A stretch of DNA of 64,000 nucleotides from JBBQXH01 sp963710975 (GCA_963710975.1 CAVQCG010000005.1:248001-312000), one strand, 5' to 3'. Positions 8,062-17,100 are shown, counted from the first letter of the stretch. The notes: a model not told the origin generated them from the sequence alone. Numbers and translations: made by a program.

Positions 8062-9297
8062 TCAGAGCGCCAGCCCGGGCTCCTCGAGGAGCTGCTTCAC
8101 CGTCCGGAGGAATTCAGACGCCGTCGCGCCGTCGACCGCTCGGTGGTCACAGGAGAGCGTCATCTCCATGCGTTTCCGCACGACGACGTTGCCTCCCGCA
8201 ACAACAGCCTGTTCCTGGATTGCGCCTGTGGCCAGGATCCCGACCTGAGGCGGGTTCAGCACCGCGAAGAACCGTTCGACGCCGAACATGCCGAGGTTCG
8301 AGATCGTGAACGTCCCGCCCTCGAGATCGTCCGGGGTGAGCCGATTCTCGCGGGTGCGAGCGACGATATCGGCCCGGGCGACGGCGATCTCCGGAATCGA
8401 CTGTGCCTCGCAGTGCCGGATCACCGGGACGACGAGCCCGTTCGGGATGGCGACGGCGAGCCCGACGTTGGCGGTGCTGAAGAGGCGGACCTGATCGCCC
8501 TCGTAGTGGGCGTTCATGCCGGGGTGGCGGAGCAGGGCGACCGCACAGATCTTGGTCAGGACGTCCGAGTAGGTCGGCCGTGGTGAGCCTTCCGGCGTCA
8601 GCTCGACGAGCCGTTCGCGCAGCTCGATGGCCCGCGTCATGTCGGCCGACATCGCGATCGCGAAATGCGGTGCCTGCCACGCCTCGGAGAGCCGCCGCGC
8701 AATCGTCTTGCGCACGCTGGTCAACGGCACGGTCTCGCTGCCGGCGGTCACGGGAACCGGCTTCGCCTCCCAGGCGGGGGCGGCAGCTGCGCGCTCGACG
8801 TCCTCGGCGACGATGCGGCTGTCGGGGCCCGTGCCGACCACCCGGCGCAGGTCGATACCGCGCTCGCGCGCGATCCGGCGTGCGAGCGGGGACGCTTTCA
8901 GGCGGTCACCGGCGCCGACCGAGGGCGGCTCTCCCGCGGGCGAAGCGTCGGCTGGTGTCGCGGCCGGGGCCTCGACGCTCGCGGGCAGGTCCCCGTCGGA
9001 CGCCTCAGGCTCGGCTGCAGCCGGTGCCGGGGTCGGGGCCTCGACCGTTACTTCCTCGCCGGCCTCGCCGATCACGCAGATCGGCTTCCCGACCTCGATC
9101 TCCTCGCCCTCGCCTGCGAGGATCTTCAGCACGACCCCGGCAACCGGCGACTCGACCTCCTGCGTCACCTTCTCCGTGTCGAGCTCGTACAGCGGCTCGT
9201 CCTGCTCGACGGTGTCGCCCTCGGCCTTCAACCAGCGGACGATCGTCCCGGACTCCATGCCCTGCCCGAGCCGGGGCAGCGTGACTTCGGTGGACAC
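8062..9297 (-). CDS. pdhC: 2-oxoacid dehydrogenase E2, dihydrolipoyl acyltransferase
   Basis: 411 residues. Lipoyl domain at residues 1-80 with the lipoylated Lys43 in LDTEKVTQEV; an Ala/Pro-rich hinge; a peripheral subunit-binding domain (KASPLARRIARERGIDL, then VVGTGPDSRI); and the catalytic acyltransferase domain ending in DHRAVDGATASEFL with the His and Asp of the CAT-like active site. It transfers the acyl group from lipoamide to CoA and forms the core of the complex. The GTG start is 1 nt from the E1beta stop. Whether the complex uses pyruvate, acetoin or branched 2-oxoacids is not decided by sequence seen here. Confidence 0.92.
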   Translation of the reverse strand: MSTEVTLPRLGQGMESGTIVRWLKAEGDTVEQDEPLYELDTEKVTQEVESPVAGVVLKILAGEGEEIEVGKPICVIGEAGEEVTVEAPTPAPAAAEPEASDGDLPASVEAPAATPADASPAGEPPSVGAGDRLKASPLARRIARERGIDLRRVVGTGPDSRIVAEDVERAAAAPAWEAKPVPVTAGSETVPLTSVRKTIARRLSEAWQAPHFAIAMSADMTRAIELRERLVELTPEGSPRPTYSDVLTKICAVALLRHPGMNAHYEGDQVRLFSTANVGLAVAIPNGLVVPVIRHCEAQSIPEIAVARADIVARTRENRLTPDDLEGGTFTISNLGMFGVERFFAVLNPPQVGILATGAIQEQAVVAGGNVVVRKRMEMTLSCDHRAVDGATASEFLRTVKQLLEEPGLAL

Positions 9298-9298
9298 G

Positions 9299-10279
9299 CT
9301 AGGACCTCTCCACGGTTCGGCGGACCGCTGCGACGACATCGTGCGGATGCGGGACGACGAACTGCTCCATGACCGGCGAGAAGGGGAGTGGGGAGAACTT
9401 CGAGCCCACGCGCTGGACGGGCGCATCCAGGTAGTCGAACGCCTGCTCCTGGACGATGGCAGCCACCTCGGCGCCCCAGCCCATCCTGGTCACGGCCTCA
9501 TGGGCGACGACGCAGCGACTCGTCTTCTTGACGGATGCGACGAGCGACTCCTCGTCGAGCGGGAGGAGCGTCCGCGGGTCCCAGACCTCGACCGAGATCC
9601 CCTCCGCTTCCAGCTCCGCAGCGGCCTTGAGCGACTCGTGGACGAGGCGGCCCGTCGCGACCACGGTCACGTCCTCGCCTTCCCGGTGGACGCGCGCCCT
9701 CCCGAACTCGAGCGTCTCGGGCTCCTCGGGCACGTCACCTTTGATCGGGTACAGGAGCCGGTGCTCGAAGAACAACACGGGGTTGTCGTCGTGTATCGAG
9801 CTCCAGAGCAGGTCGCGCGCGTCAACGGGTATGGACGGGAAAGCGACCTTGAGGCCCGGCACGTGCACGAACCAGGCTTCGAACTGCTGGGCGTGCTGCG
9901 CGCCCGGCGACCAGCCTGCGCCGCCCTGCGTCCGAATCGTCAGCGGAACCTTCAGCTGCCCGCCCGACATGTAGCGATGCTTCGCCGCCTGGTTCACGAT
10001 CTGCTCCATCGCGAGCGTCGTGAAGTCCTGGTACATGATCTCGACGATCGGGCGCATGCCTTGCATCGCAGCGCCGATGCCGGACCCGACGATGGCCATC
10101 TCCGAGATCGGCGTGTTCCGAACCCGCTCGGAGCCGAACTCCTGGAGCATCCCCTGGGTGACGCCCATCGACCCGCCCATCTCGGCGATGTCCTCGCCCA
10201 TGATGAACACGTCCGGGTCGCTGCGCATCGCCTGGACCATTGCGTCACGCACGGCCTCCCGGTAGGTGATCTCAGGCAT
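9299..10279 (-). CDS. pdhB: 2-oxoacid dehydrogenase E1 beta subunit
   Basis: 326 residues, usual length for the separate E1beta (AcoB/PdhB/BkdB) type. Start MPEITYREAVRDAMVQAMRSDPDVFIMGEDIAEMGG is the family signature, including the Glu of GED that activates thiamine diphosphate. QGGAGWSPGAQHAQQFEAWF and the C-terminal transketolase domain (VVATGRLVHESLKAA...) follow. With E1alpha it forms the decarboxylating heterotetramer. It overlaps E1alpha by 8 nt and is followed at 1 nt by E2, a clear translationally linked operon. Confidence 0.93.
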   Translation of the reverse strand: MPEITYREAVRDAMVQAMRSDPDVFIMGEDIAEMGGSMGVTQGMLQEFGSERVRNTPISEMAIVGSGIGAAMQGMRPIVEIMYQDFTTLAMEQIVNQAAKHRYMSGGQLKVPLTIRTQGGAGWSPGAQHAQQFEAWFVHVPGLKVAFPSIPVDARDLLWSSIHDDNPVLFFEHRLLYPIKGDVPEEPETLEFGRARVHREGEDVTVVATGRLVHESLKAAAELEAEGISVEVWDPRTLLPLDEESLVASVKKTSRCVVAHEAVTRMGWGAEVAAIVQEQAFDYLDAPVQRVGSKFSPLPFSPVMEQFVVPHPHDVVAAVRRTVERS

Positions 10280-11243
10280 AGATGTTCTTCAGCGCGTCCT
10301 CGGGGCGCGGATCGGTGCCGTTCTTCGCGAACTCGACGGATCCCTCCACGACCTGCGCCACGTCCCGCTCCATCTCGGCCCAGTCGTCGTCGGACACGTC
10401 GACCACGATCCTGAGCTTGTCGAGAGGATCGTGATTCTGGCGCACGTCGCGGATCTCCTCGCGCGGGCGGTACACCTGCGGATCGCCGACGTAGTGCCCT
10501 GTGAGCCGATAGGTGTTCGCAACCAGGTAGACGGGGCCGTTACCTTCGACGGCGTGCTCGCGCGCCTCCTGTGCAGCCCGGTAGACCTCCTCGATGTCCT
10601 GTCCGTCGACCACGATCGTGTGCATCCCGAACGCAACCGCGCGCTTGGACATGTCGTCGATCGGAAGCTGCTGCCACGCCGGAGTCGATTCTGCATAGCC
10701 GTTGTTCTCGCAGACGAAGATCGCCGGCACCTTCCAGAGCTGCGCCAGGTTCAGCGCCTCGTGGAACGTCCCGATGTTCGTCGCGCCGTCACCGAAGAAG
10801 GCGACCGCCACACGTGGCTGGCCACGCAGCTTGAAGGACAGCGCGGCGCCTGTGATGGCCGGAAGACCGCCTCCGACCACGGCGTTCGCGCCCATCAGTC
10901 CGTGCTCGACGTCGTAGAGGTGCATCGAGCCGCCGTAGCCATGACTGCATCCCTCGATCTTCCCGTAGAGCTCTGCCATCAACGAGTTCGGTGTCGTCCC
11001 GATCGCGAGCGCATGCGCGTGGGCCCTGTGCGTCGAGGCGATCACGTCGCCGTCCTCGAGCGCACGACAGACGCCGATCGCGATTGCCTCCTGCCCGATC
11101 GCCACGTGCAGGAAGCCGGCGAGATCACCTGCCCGGAAGCGCTCCTCGACCTTCTCCTCGAACCGCCGGATCAGGAGCATTTCCTTCAGGAAGCTCATGA
11201 GCTCCTCTCGGGAGAGGATCTGCTTCTTCGCGACTCGAGCCAC
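10272..11243 (-). CDS. pdhA: 2-oxoacid dehydrogenase E1 alpha subunit
   Basis: 323 residues from GTG 11243. The thiamine diphosphate motif is FFGDGATNIGTFHEALNLA through ENNGYAESTP (GDG...NN), and HVAIGQEAIAIGV and HRAHAHALAIG match acetoin/pyruvate dehydrogenase alpha chains. The sequence resembles the AcoA branch (short, GKIEGCSHGYGGSMHL), so acetoin is a possible substrate as well as pyruvate. A TAGCGT hexamer at 11252-11257 lies 8 nt before this GTG; a TTG start at 11261 would overlap that hexamer and was rejected. First gene of the E1alpha-E1beta-E2 operon. Confidence 0.92.
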   Translation of the reverse strand: MARVAKKQILSREELMSFLKEMLLIRRFEEKVEERFRAGDLAGFLHVAIGQEAIAIGVCRALEDGDVIASTHRAHAHALAIGTTPNSLMAELYGKIEGCSHGYGGSMHLYDVEHGLMGANAVVGGGLPAITGAALSFKLRGQPRVAVAFFGDGATNIGTFHEALNLAQLWKVPAIFVCENNGYAESTPAWQQLPIDDMSKRAVAFGMHTIVVDGQDIEEVYRAAQEAREHAVEGNGPVYLVANTYRLTGHYVGDPQVYRPREEIRDVRQNHDPLDKLRIVVDVSDDDWAEMERDVAQVVEGSVEFAKNGTDPRPEDALKNIYA

Positions 11244-11286
11244 GGACCGGCACGCTACCAAAGAGCGGCATGGGGAGTACGGGCAC

Positions 11287-11292
11287 TAGAAT
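11287..11292 (+). promoter_or_regulatory. -10 hexamer TAGAAT
   Basis: TAGAAT ends 7 nt before the GTG at 11300; no Shine-Dalgarno sequence is present. It fits the window-wide leaderless pattern and argues for the GTG rather than the in-frame ATG at 11270, which lies upstream of the hexamer. Confidence 0.5.
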
Positions 11293-11299
11293 CGGCCCG

Positions 11300-11953
11300 G
11301 TGACGCTCGGCGAGCGACTTCAGGCGATTCTCGACGACCTGCCCGAGGGATGGTCGGTCGTGGGGCTCGTGGTCAGCGTGGACGAGGCGGACGCGGATCG
11401 TGCTGCGCTGATTCTCGGCTCGCTCTCGCCTGGACGAGCCGGAAGGACGTTTCGCCTCGACGTGGCGCGCATGGGCTCGGACGGGCCATCGGCCGAAGCG
11501 ACCAGGCGCGCCCTCGACCGGCTCGAGGGCGAGGGTATCGACGCCCGGCTGTCGGCCGGCGACGTCGACGCCGTCGAGACGCGATCGGAACCTGCGGCGT
11601 CTGCGACGACCGGACTGGCGACCGCCTGGGACGAGCTCGAGCCGAGGCTCCCGGCCGACTGGTCGGATCTCTATCTCGAGATCGAGCTCGCGTCGTCGGA
11701 CGAGATCGAGCGGGCGGCCCTTCTCTCGAGCCCGCTCAACCCGTTTCTGATCGAGAACGACCGTCCCGCGTTGCGCTTTCGAGCCGCGCGCCAGACGGGC
11801 TACGGCGCCGCGCCGATGATGGTACGGCGTTGCCTGACCCGCCTCGACGAGGCGCGGATAGGCGGCAAGCTCCATCTCCTCCGCGTCCAGTCGGAGACCC
11901 GGCACGTGCTGACCCAGGGGCCCGTCTGGCGCGACAGCGGACGGGCGATCTAG
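11300..11953 (+). CDS. hypothetical protein with two similar halves
   Basis: 217 residues from GTG 11300 (an ATG at 11270 would lie ahead of the -10 hexamer). The protein reads as an imperfect internal repeat: ERLQAILDDLPEGWSVVGLVVS...RLDVAR...ATRRALDRLEGEGIDARL in the first half and WDELEPRLPADWSDLYLEIEL...RFRAAR...MVRRCLTRLDEARIGGKL in the second. This suggests a duplicated alpha/beta domain of ~100 residues. Mostly acidic, with no membrane segments and no motif tied to a known reaction. Not recognised beyond that; probably restricted to this bacterial group. Confidence 0.65.
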   Translation: MTLGERLQAILDDLPEGWSVVGLVVSVDEADADRAALILGSLSPGRAGRTFRLDVARMGSDGPSAEATRRALDRLEGEGIDARLSAGDVDAVETRSEPAASATTGLATAWDELEPRLPADWSDLYLEIELASSDEIERAALLSSPLNPFLIENDRPALRFRAARQTGYGAAPMMVRRCLTRLDEARIGGKLHLLRVQSETRHVLTQGPVWRDSGRAI

Positions 11954-12152
11954 CAAGGCTCGCCGGCAGGCGAGCCGCGCAGCGGCCGCGCCCGCAGGGC
12001 GCCAGGCCGCGAAGTCCAGCCGGCGAAGCCGGCGTATCCCCGCAGCAAGGAGCGAAGCGACGCGCAGCGGCCGCGCCCGCAGGGCGCCAGGCCGCGAAGT
12101 CCAGCCGGCGAAGCCGGCGTATCCCCCGCGAGGCAAGGAGCTTCGCTCCTTG
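11954..12152 (-). repeat. mosaic hairpin repeat array 2 (two units)
   Basis: Two units in minus orientation, each with GGCCGCG and CCAGGCCGCGAAGTCCAG linkers; the variable stem here is CGCCC-TGC-GGGCG, and the other hairpin GCCGGC-GAA-GCCGGC. The array fills the gap between two convergent 3' ends (hypothetical gene and pheT), touching both. Confidence 0.85.
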
Positions 12153-12154
12153 CC

Positions 12155-14449
12155 TCAGCCTCGCAGCTCTGCGCCAAACGCCCCAGCCAGCGCGCTCACG
12201 ATCTGCTCCCGTACGACCTGCGCATCTTCGTCGGAGAGCGTGCGCTCGGGCGACTGGAAGGCGACCCGGATGGCAACGGACTTCTTCCCATCGGGGATCT
12301 GACCGCCCCGGTAGACGTCGAAGACGTGCGCCTCGTGGAGCTCGGCTCCGGCCGCGTCACGGATCGCCTCGACGAGCGAGCCCGCGGGGACATCCTCGGA
12401 GACGACGAACGCGAGGTCCTGACGAAGCGCGGGATATGTGATGACGTCCTCGTACAGGACCCGCTCCGGCACGTTCGAAAAGAGCGTCTCGAGATCGAGC
12501 TCGAAGATCCCCCACTCCCCCTCGAGAAGCGCCGGATGGAGCTCGCCGACCCAGCCCGCGTCAACGTTCGCGGCCTTGCCGGGATGGAGAAATGGCTCCC
12601 GGATGCGCTCGAACGAGGACTCGATGCCGAGCGCCCGGTGGAGCGCCTCGACCGCTCCCTTGGCGGCGAAGTAGCCGCCCTCGGCGATCCCACCGGCGTG
12701 CCAGCGCTCGCTCGGGAGCCGCTCACCCGTCGGGATGTAGACGCGCGCGATCTCGAACAGGCGGATCTCCTCGTTCCCGGCGTCGACGTTGTGCTTCGCG
12801 GTCGCGACCAGCCCGTCGACGAGGCTCGTGCGAAGGATCGCGTGCTCGGCCGACAGGGGCTCCGGGAGACGGAGCGCGTTCGCGTCGAGATCCTGGCTGA
12901 CGAGGCTCCAGGTATACGCCTCCGAGTATCCGCAACCGACCAGCACGTCCTCAACCCGGCGCCGCAGCCGTTGGTCCTGCGTGAGTCGACCGAACATCGC
13001 CCGTCGCTCGGGAAGAGTGAAAGGAACCTTCTCGAGCCCGTGGATGCGGGCAACCTCCTCGATCAGGTCGACCTCCCGTCCAACGTCTCGCGCGCGCCAG
13101 GTGGGAGCCGTCACCGTCCAGTCGTCGGCGACGTCGAAGCCGAGTCGCACGAGAATCTCGCGCTGCTCGGCGGGTGGGATCTCGAGCCCTATCAGCGCGT
13201 CCGTCCGTTCCGGTCGAAGCCGCGTGACCGGACGCGGTGGCAGCCCAGCATGGACGTCCGCATGTCCAGTCCAGCGGGCGCCGGTCAGCTCGACCATGAG
13301 CTGCGTCGCGTACACGGCTGCCGGCTCGGCGAGGTATGGGTCGACGCCTTTCTCCCATCGGTTCGAGCCCTCGGTCCGTAGCCCCAGGCGCTCCGACGTC
13401 TCGAGGATGCCGATCGGCTCGAAGTTCGCCGCCTCGAGCAGGATGTCGGTCGTCGTCTCCCCCACTTCCGACTCGAGCCCGCCCATGATCGCGGCGAGCG
13501 CCACCGGTCGAACGGCGTCCGTGATGAGCAAGTCCGACGGGTCGAGACTCCGGAGCGTCCCGTCGAGCGTGACCAGCTCCTCGCCGGGATGCGCGCGCCG
13601 GACACCGATGCGCCCACCCGCAAGACGCTCTACATCGAACGCGTGAAGCGGGCTGCCGAAGGCGAGCATCACATAGTTCGTGATGTCGACGACGTTCGAG
13701 ATCGGGCGCATCCCGGCGGACACGATTCGCGCTTTCAGCCACGGCGGCGATGGGCCGATCGTCACCTCGCGGAAGAGCCGCCCGATGTAGCGCGGGCAAC
13801 CTTGGAAGTCGTCGATCTGGACGAGCACCTCCTCGTCGGCGCCTCCCGGCGGATCGGCGCCCGGCGGCGGCGCAAGCTCGAGCTTGAAGAGCGCAGCGAC
13901 CTCTCGGGCGAGTCCGTAGATCGACAGGAGATCGGGACGGTTCCCCGTCACCTCGATCTCGAGCACGTCGTCCCGGATCGGGATCACATCCCCAAGCGGC
14001 GTCCCCGGGTCCCAGGCCTCGGGTAGGACGAGGATCCCGGAGTGCTCCTGACCGAGCTCGAGCTCCTGCTCCGAGAGGATCATCCCGTCGGAGACGGCTC
14101 CGCGGAGCTTGGCCCGCTCGAGGGTGCGGCCGTCGGGAAGGACTGCCCCGGGGACTGCCACCGCGACGGTGGCGCCGGCATCGAAGTTCCAGGCGCCGCA
14201 CACGATCTGCCGAGGCTCATCCCCGCCGGTGTCGACACGGCAGAGCTGGAGGCGGTCGGCGTTCGGATGCTTCCCGGCCTCGACGACTCGACCGACGAGA
14301 AACCGCCCGAGGTTGCCGTCCTCGTCCGGCACGCCGCGTTTGGAGATCCGGTCGACCTCGGCGCTTGCGACCGCGAGCCGCTCGGCGACGGCTTCGATCG
14401 GCGCCGTGAAGGCGACGTACTCGCGAAGCCAGGAGACGGGAACCTTCAC
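12155..14449 (-). CDS. pheT: phenylalanyl-tRNA synthetase beta subunit
   Basis: 764 residues, near the usual ~790. MKVPVSWLREYVAF is the PheT start; an N-terminal EMAP/tRNA-binding fold follows (VVEAGKHPNADRLQLCRVDTG), then the B3/4 editing domain (VTGNRPDLLSIYGLAREVAALF), B5 domain, catalytic-like core and the C-terminal ferredoxin-fold anticodon-binding domain (YPALRQDLAFVVSEDVPAGSLVEAIRDAAG). With PheS it forms the alpha2beta2 enzyme that charges tRNA-Phe. It starts 4 nt after the pheS stop. The last codons abut a repeat array. Confidence 0.96.
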   Translation of the reverse strand: MKVPVSWLREYVAFTAPIEAVAERLAVASAEVDRISKRGVPDEDGNLGRFLVGRVVEAGKHPNADRLQLCRVDTGGDEPRQIVCGAWNFDAGATVAVAVPGAVLPDGRTLERAKLRGAVSDGMILSEQELELGQEHSGILVLPEAWDPGTPLGDVIPIRDDVLEIEVTGNRPDLLSIYGLAREVAALFKLELAPPPGADPPGGADEEVLVQIDDFQGCPRYIGRLFREVTIGPSPPWLKARIVSAGMRPISNVVDITNYVMLAFGSPLHAFDVERLAGGRIGVRRAHPGEELVTLDGTLRSLDPSDLLITDAVRPVALAAIMGGLESEVGETTTDILLEAANFEPIGILETSERLGLRTEGSNRWEKGVDPYLAEPAAVYATQLMVELTGARWTGHADVHAGLPPRPVTRLRPERTDALIGLEIPPAEQREILVRLGFDVADDWTVTAPTWRARDVGREVDLIEEVARIHGLEKVPFTLPERRAMFGRLTQDQRLRRRVEDVLVGCGYSEAYTWSLVSQDLDANALRLPEPLSAEHAILRTSLVDGLVATAKHNVDAGNEEIRLFEIARVYIPTGERLPSERWHAGGIAEGGYFAAKGAVEALHRALGIESSFERIREPFLHPGKAANVDAGWVGELHPALLEGEWGIFELDLETLFSNVPERVLYEDVITYPALRQDLAFVVSEDVPAGSLVEAIRDAAGAELHEAHVFDVYRGGQIPDGKKSVAIRVAFQSPERTLSDEDAQVVREQIVSALAGAFGAELRG

Positions 14450-14453
14450 GGGA

Positions 14454-15449
14454 TCAGAACTGGCGGAGCAGTCGAAGGTCGTTCTCCCAGAGCTCGCGCA
14501 GGTCGGGGAGCCCGTGACGAAGCATGGCGATTCGCTCGAGCCCGAGCCCGAATGCGAAGCCCGTCACCTCCTCAGGGTCGTAGCCGACGTACTCGAAGAC
14601 GTTCGGGTCGACCATTCCGGCGCCACCCATCTCGATCCACCCGGAGAACTTGCACACGCGGCAGCCTTCCCCGTCGCAGAGAAAGCAGGAGACGTCGGGC
14701 TCGATCGACGGCTCGGTGAACGGAAAGTAGTGCGTCCGGAAGCGAACCTCCCGTTCCTCGCCGAAGAGCGCGCGCATGAGCGAGAGCAGCGTGCCCTTGA
14801 GATCTGCGAGCGTGATGCCCCGGTCGACGGCGAGCCCCTCCACCTGGTGGAAGATCGGGACGTGTGTCGCGTCCGGAGTATCGCGCCGGTACACGCGACC
14901 GAGGGACACGACGTACACCGGTGGCTGCTCTGCCTCCATGACGCGGATCTGGGACGGCGACGTCTCGGTCCGGAGGATCGTCTCGCCGTCGAGGTAGAGC
15001 GAGGCAGCGGGCGAACGCGCGGGGTGGCCCGGCGGGAAGTTGAGCGCGGTGAAGTTGTAGGTGGTGGTCTCGACCTCGCGCCCGTCGACAACCTGGTAAC
15101 CGAGACCGAGAAAGACATCTTCGACCTCTCGGCGGATCTGCGTGATCAGGTGCAGATGACCCCGAGGCGCAGCCCTCCCCGGAAGCGTGATGTCGACGAC
15201 GTCGTCGGTGAGCATCCGATCGAGCTCCTCGCGCTCGAGCTCCTCGCGCCGGGCACTGACGGCCTCCTCGAGACGGGAGCGGAGCGCATTCAGCGTTTGG
15301 CCAGTGTCGCGGTCGCGGACCTGGCGCAGCGCCTGGGGAAGCTCCGCGTTCCGGCCGAGGTAGCGAACGCGCACGGCCTCGAGCCCGTCGGTCGAAGATG
15401 CAGCCGCGATCGCGCTTTCCGCCTCGGTTTCGAGGGCCTGGGGGTCCAT
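14454..15449 (-). CDS. pheS: phenylalanyl-tRNA synthetase alpha subunit
   Basis: 331 residues from ATG 15449, close to the usual ~340. N-terminal coiled arm (ESAIAAASSTDGLEAVRVRYLGRNAEL), then class II motifs: HLITQIRREVEDVFLGLGY, YRRDTPDATHVPIFHQVEGLAVD and GLGLERIAMLRHGLPDLRELWEND. Catalytic subunit for Phe-AMP formation. Frame upstream of 15449 belongs to the antisense of the divergent methyltransferase. TAGTCT (15457-15462) lies 7 nt before the ATG and overlaps by 2 bp the -10 hexamer of the divergent gene. First gene of pheST. Confidence 0.96.
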   Translation of the reverse strand: MDPQALETEAESAIAAASSTDGLEAVRVRYLGRNAELPQALRQVRDRDTGQTLNALRSRLEEAVSARREELEREELDRMLTDDVVDITLPGRAAPRGHLHLITQIRREVEDVFLGLGYQVVDGREVETTTYNFTALNFPPGHPARSPAASLYLDGETILRTETSPSQIRVMEAEQPPVYVVSLGRVYRRDTPDATHVPIFHQVEGLAVDRGITLADLKGTLLSLMRALFGEEREVRFRTHYFPFTEPSIEPDVSCFLCDGEGCRVCKFSGWIEMGGAGMVDPNVFEYVGYDPEEVTGFAFGLGLERIAMLRHGLPDLRELWENDLRLLRQF

Positions 15450-15456
15450 TCGCGTG

Positions 15457-15466
15457 AGACTACCAT
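15457..15466. promoter_or_regulatory. two overlapping divergent -10 hexamers (pheS / methyltransferase)
   Basis: On the minus strand TAGTCT (15457-15462) is 7 nt before the pheS ATG. On the plus strand TACCAT (15461-15466) is 7 nt before the methyltransferase GTG. Only 24 bp separate the two start codons and the hexamers share 2 bp, so both promoters could not be occupied by polymerase at once. Confidence 0.5.
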
Positions 15467-15473
15467 TGTGCTC

Positions 15474-16214
15474 GTGAACCCCTACGACCCGGTCGCGACG
15501 ATGTACGACGAGTGGAGCCTGAGCGTGACCGAGGACGTTGCGTTCTACGTCGAACAGGCCGTGGCCGCCGAAGGCACGGTTGTCGAGCTCGGCATCGGAA
15601 CCGGCAGGATCGGGGTTCCGACAGCCCTCGCCGGGGTTCCCGTGATCGGTGTCGACTCGTCGGCGGGGATGCTCGACTGCTGCCGGCGGCGGGCCGCGTC
15701 GGCCGGAGTATCGGATCTGCTGGATCTCCGGCTCGGAGACTACTCGGCGCCTCCCGTCGACGAGCTCGTCCGGCTCGTGACATGCCCGTTCCGCGCGTAC
15801 CTCCACCTCCACACGGACGCCGAGCGGCTGACCGCGCTCCGGGCCGCACGCGACCTTCTTCTGCCTGGTGGACGTCTCGTCTTCGACGTCTTCGCCCCGA
15901 GCAGCGAGGACATCCGGGAGACGAACGGCCGCTGGATCGAACGCGAGGTCGGGATCTGGGAGCGCGCAGACTGGTATCCGGAGAGGCGGCGGCTCGACCT
16001 ATCCGTCCGCGGCGAGGACGGCGAGACGACGATGCATATCGCCTGGCTCCCACACGAGCGCTGGCAAGAGCTTCTCGCCGAGGCCGGCTTCGACGTGGTC
16101 GCAACCTACGGCTGGTTCGATCGGAGGCCCTACCGGGGCGGCGAGGACACGGTCTTCGTCGCCGTTAGGCCCCTCAGGCCGGGAGCAGATGGAGCGACTG
16201 CCATGCGGGCATGA
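15474..16214 (+). CDS. class I SAM-dependent methyltransferase
   Basis: 246 residues from GTG 15474. MNPYDPVATMYDEW is a common start of this group; motif I is VVELGIGTGRIGVPTAL, the acidic loop VIGVDSSAGML, then LRLGDYSAPP and LLPGGRLVFDVFAP. A small-molecule substrate is likely, but unknown. An in-frame GTG at 15468 is possible but lies too close to the -10 hexamer. Its 3' end overlaps the convergent WD40-like gene by 41 nt. It sits inside the otherwise classical trmH-pheST neighbourhood. Confidence 0.8.
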   Translation: MNPYDPVATMYDEWSLSVTEDVAFYVEQAVAAEGTVVELGIGTGRIGVPTALAGVPVIGVDSSAGMLDCCRRRAASAGVSDLLDLRLGDYSAPPVDELVRLVTCPFRAYLHLHTDAERLTALRAARDLLLPGGRLVFDVFAPSSEDIRETNGRWIEREVGIWERADWYPERRRLDLSVRGEDGETTMHIAWLPHERWQELLAEAGFDVVATYGWFDRRPYRGGEDTVFVAVRPLRPGADGATAMRA

Positions 16215-17100
16215 AGTCACCGGGTGCGAAGCCCTGATCCGTTGTCGTCAGAGCGGCCTTCCCAGTCCCATTCGTCGCCATGACCCAGATCTGGGCGTAG
16301 CCCGCGGCGCTGACGCTCGAGTAGGCGATCAGGGAGCCGTCCGGCGACCAGGACGGCTGCACGTCGTCGACACCGTTGCTCGTCAGGCGCTTCCGGTTCG
16401 TCCCGTCGGCGCGTACGACCCAGATCTCGCTGCTCGGCGAGACCTCACCCGTATCGCGATCGTCCTCGTAGGCAATCCGCCCCGAATCCGGCGACCAGGA
16501 CGGGCTCCAGGCAACCGAGGTTGGCGTCTTCACGACCGGCGTGCGGTGCGTTCCGTCGGGCCGCATCTTCCAGATCGCGCCGTTGCGAACGTAGGCGATC
16601 CATTTCCCGTTCGGCGCCCAATCCGGCGCCGTCTCGTCGGCCTGGGTCTTCGTCAGGCGCTTCAGGCCGCTTCCGTCGCGGTTGATCAGGTACAGGTCGG
16701 GGTTACCGCTCCGGCTGCTCGCGAACACGAGCCGCCTGCCACCGGGCGCCCAGGCCACGTCACACTCGTTCGCGGGCTTGTGGGTGAGGCGTGTGACGTT
16801 CGAGCCGTCTGCGTCCATGAGGTAGATGTCATAGGCGATCGAGTCCGCCGAGTCGCGGTTCGAGCAGAAGGCGATCCGGTTCCCGCGAGGAGACCAGGCC
16901 GGATGGAACTCGTCCGCGGTCGTGTCGGTCAGCTGAGTCGGGTTGCTTCCGTCCGTCTCGATCGCCCAGATGTCCGCATTGCCGTCCGCACCGCGCGTCG
17001 AGACGAACGCGATCTTGCCGTTCACCCCGGAAACCGTGGCGAGCGCGTGGGCGGGCACGACCAGAGCCAGGAGCGCCAGAAGGACGGTGATCTTCCTCAT
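16174..17100 (-). CDS. exported WD40-like (PD40/TolB-type) beta-propeller protein
   Basis: 308 residues from ATG 17100. A signal peptide (MRKITVLLALLALVVPAHALA) is followed by about six repeats built on the pattern PAWSPxGxxIAF...DIYLMDADGSNxTRLT, the PD40 propeller repeat of TolB-like proteins. It is exported and probably binds a ligand or another protein; no partner (Pal, TolQRA) is nearby and none is expected in this lineage. TAGGCT at 17108-17113 lies 7 nt before the ATG. An adjacent GTG at 17103 is possible. Its 3' end overlaps the convergent methyltransferase gene. Confidence 0.85.
   Translation of the reverse strand: MRKITVLLALLALVVPAHALATVSGVNGKIAFVSTRGADGNADIWAIETDGSNPTQLTDTTADEFHPAWSPRGNRIAFCSNRDSADSIAYDIYLMDADGSNVTRLTHKPANECDVAWAPGGRRLVFASSRSGNPDLYLINRDGSGLKRLTKTQADETAPDWAPNGKWIAYVRNGAIWKMRPDGTHRTPVVKTPTSVAWSPSWSPDSGRIAYEDDRDTGEVSPSSEIWVVRADGTNRKRLTSNGVDDVQPSWSPDGSLIAYSSVSAAGYAQIWVMATNGTGKAALTTTDQGFAPGDFMPAWQSLHLLPA

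Noticed and set aside
14109..15473. N-terminal extension of the 15474 methyltransferase by ~450 codons
   Set aside because: The extension is the antisense of pheS/pheT and has no domain; the leaderless -10 fixes the start at 15474.
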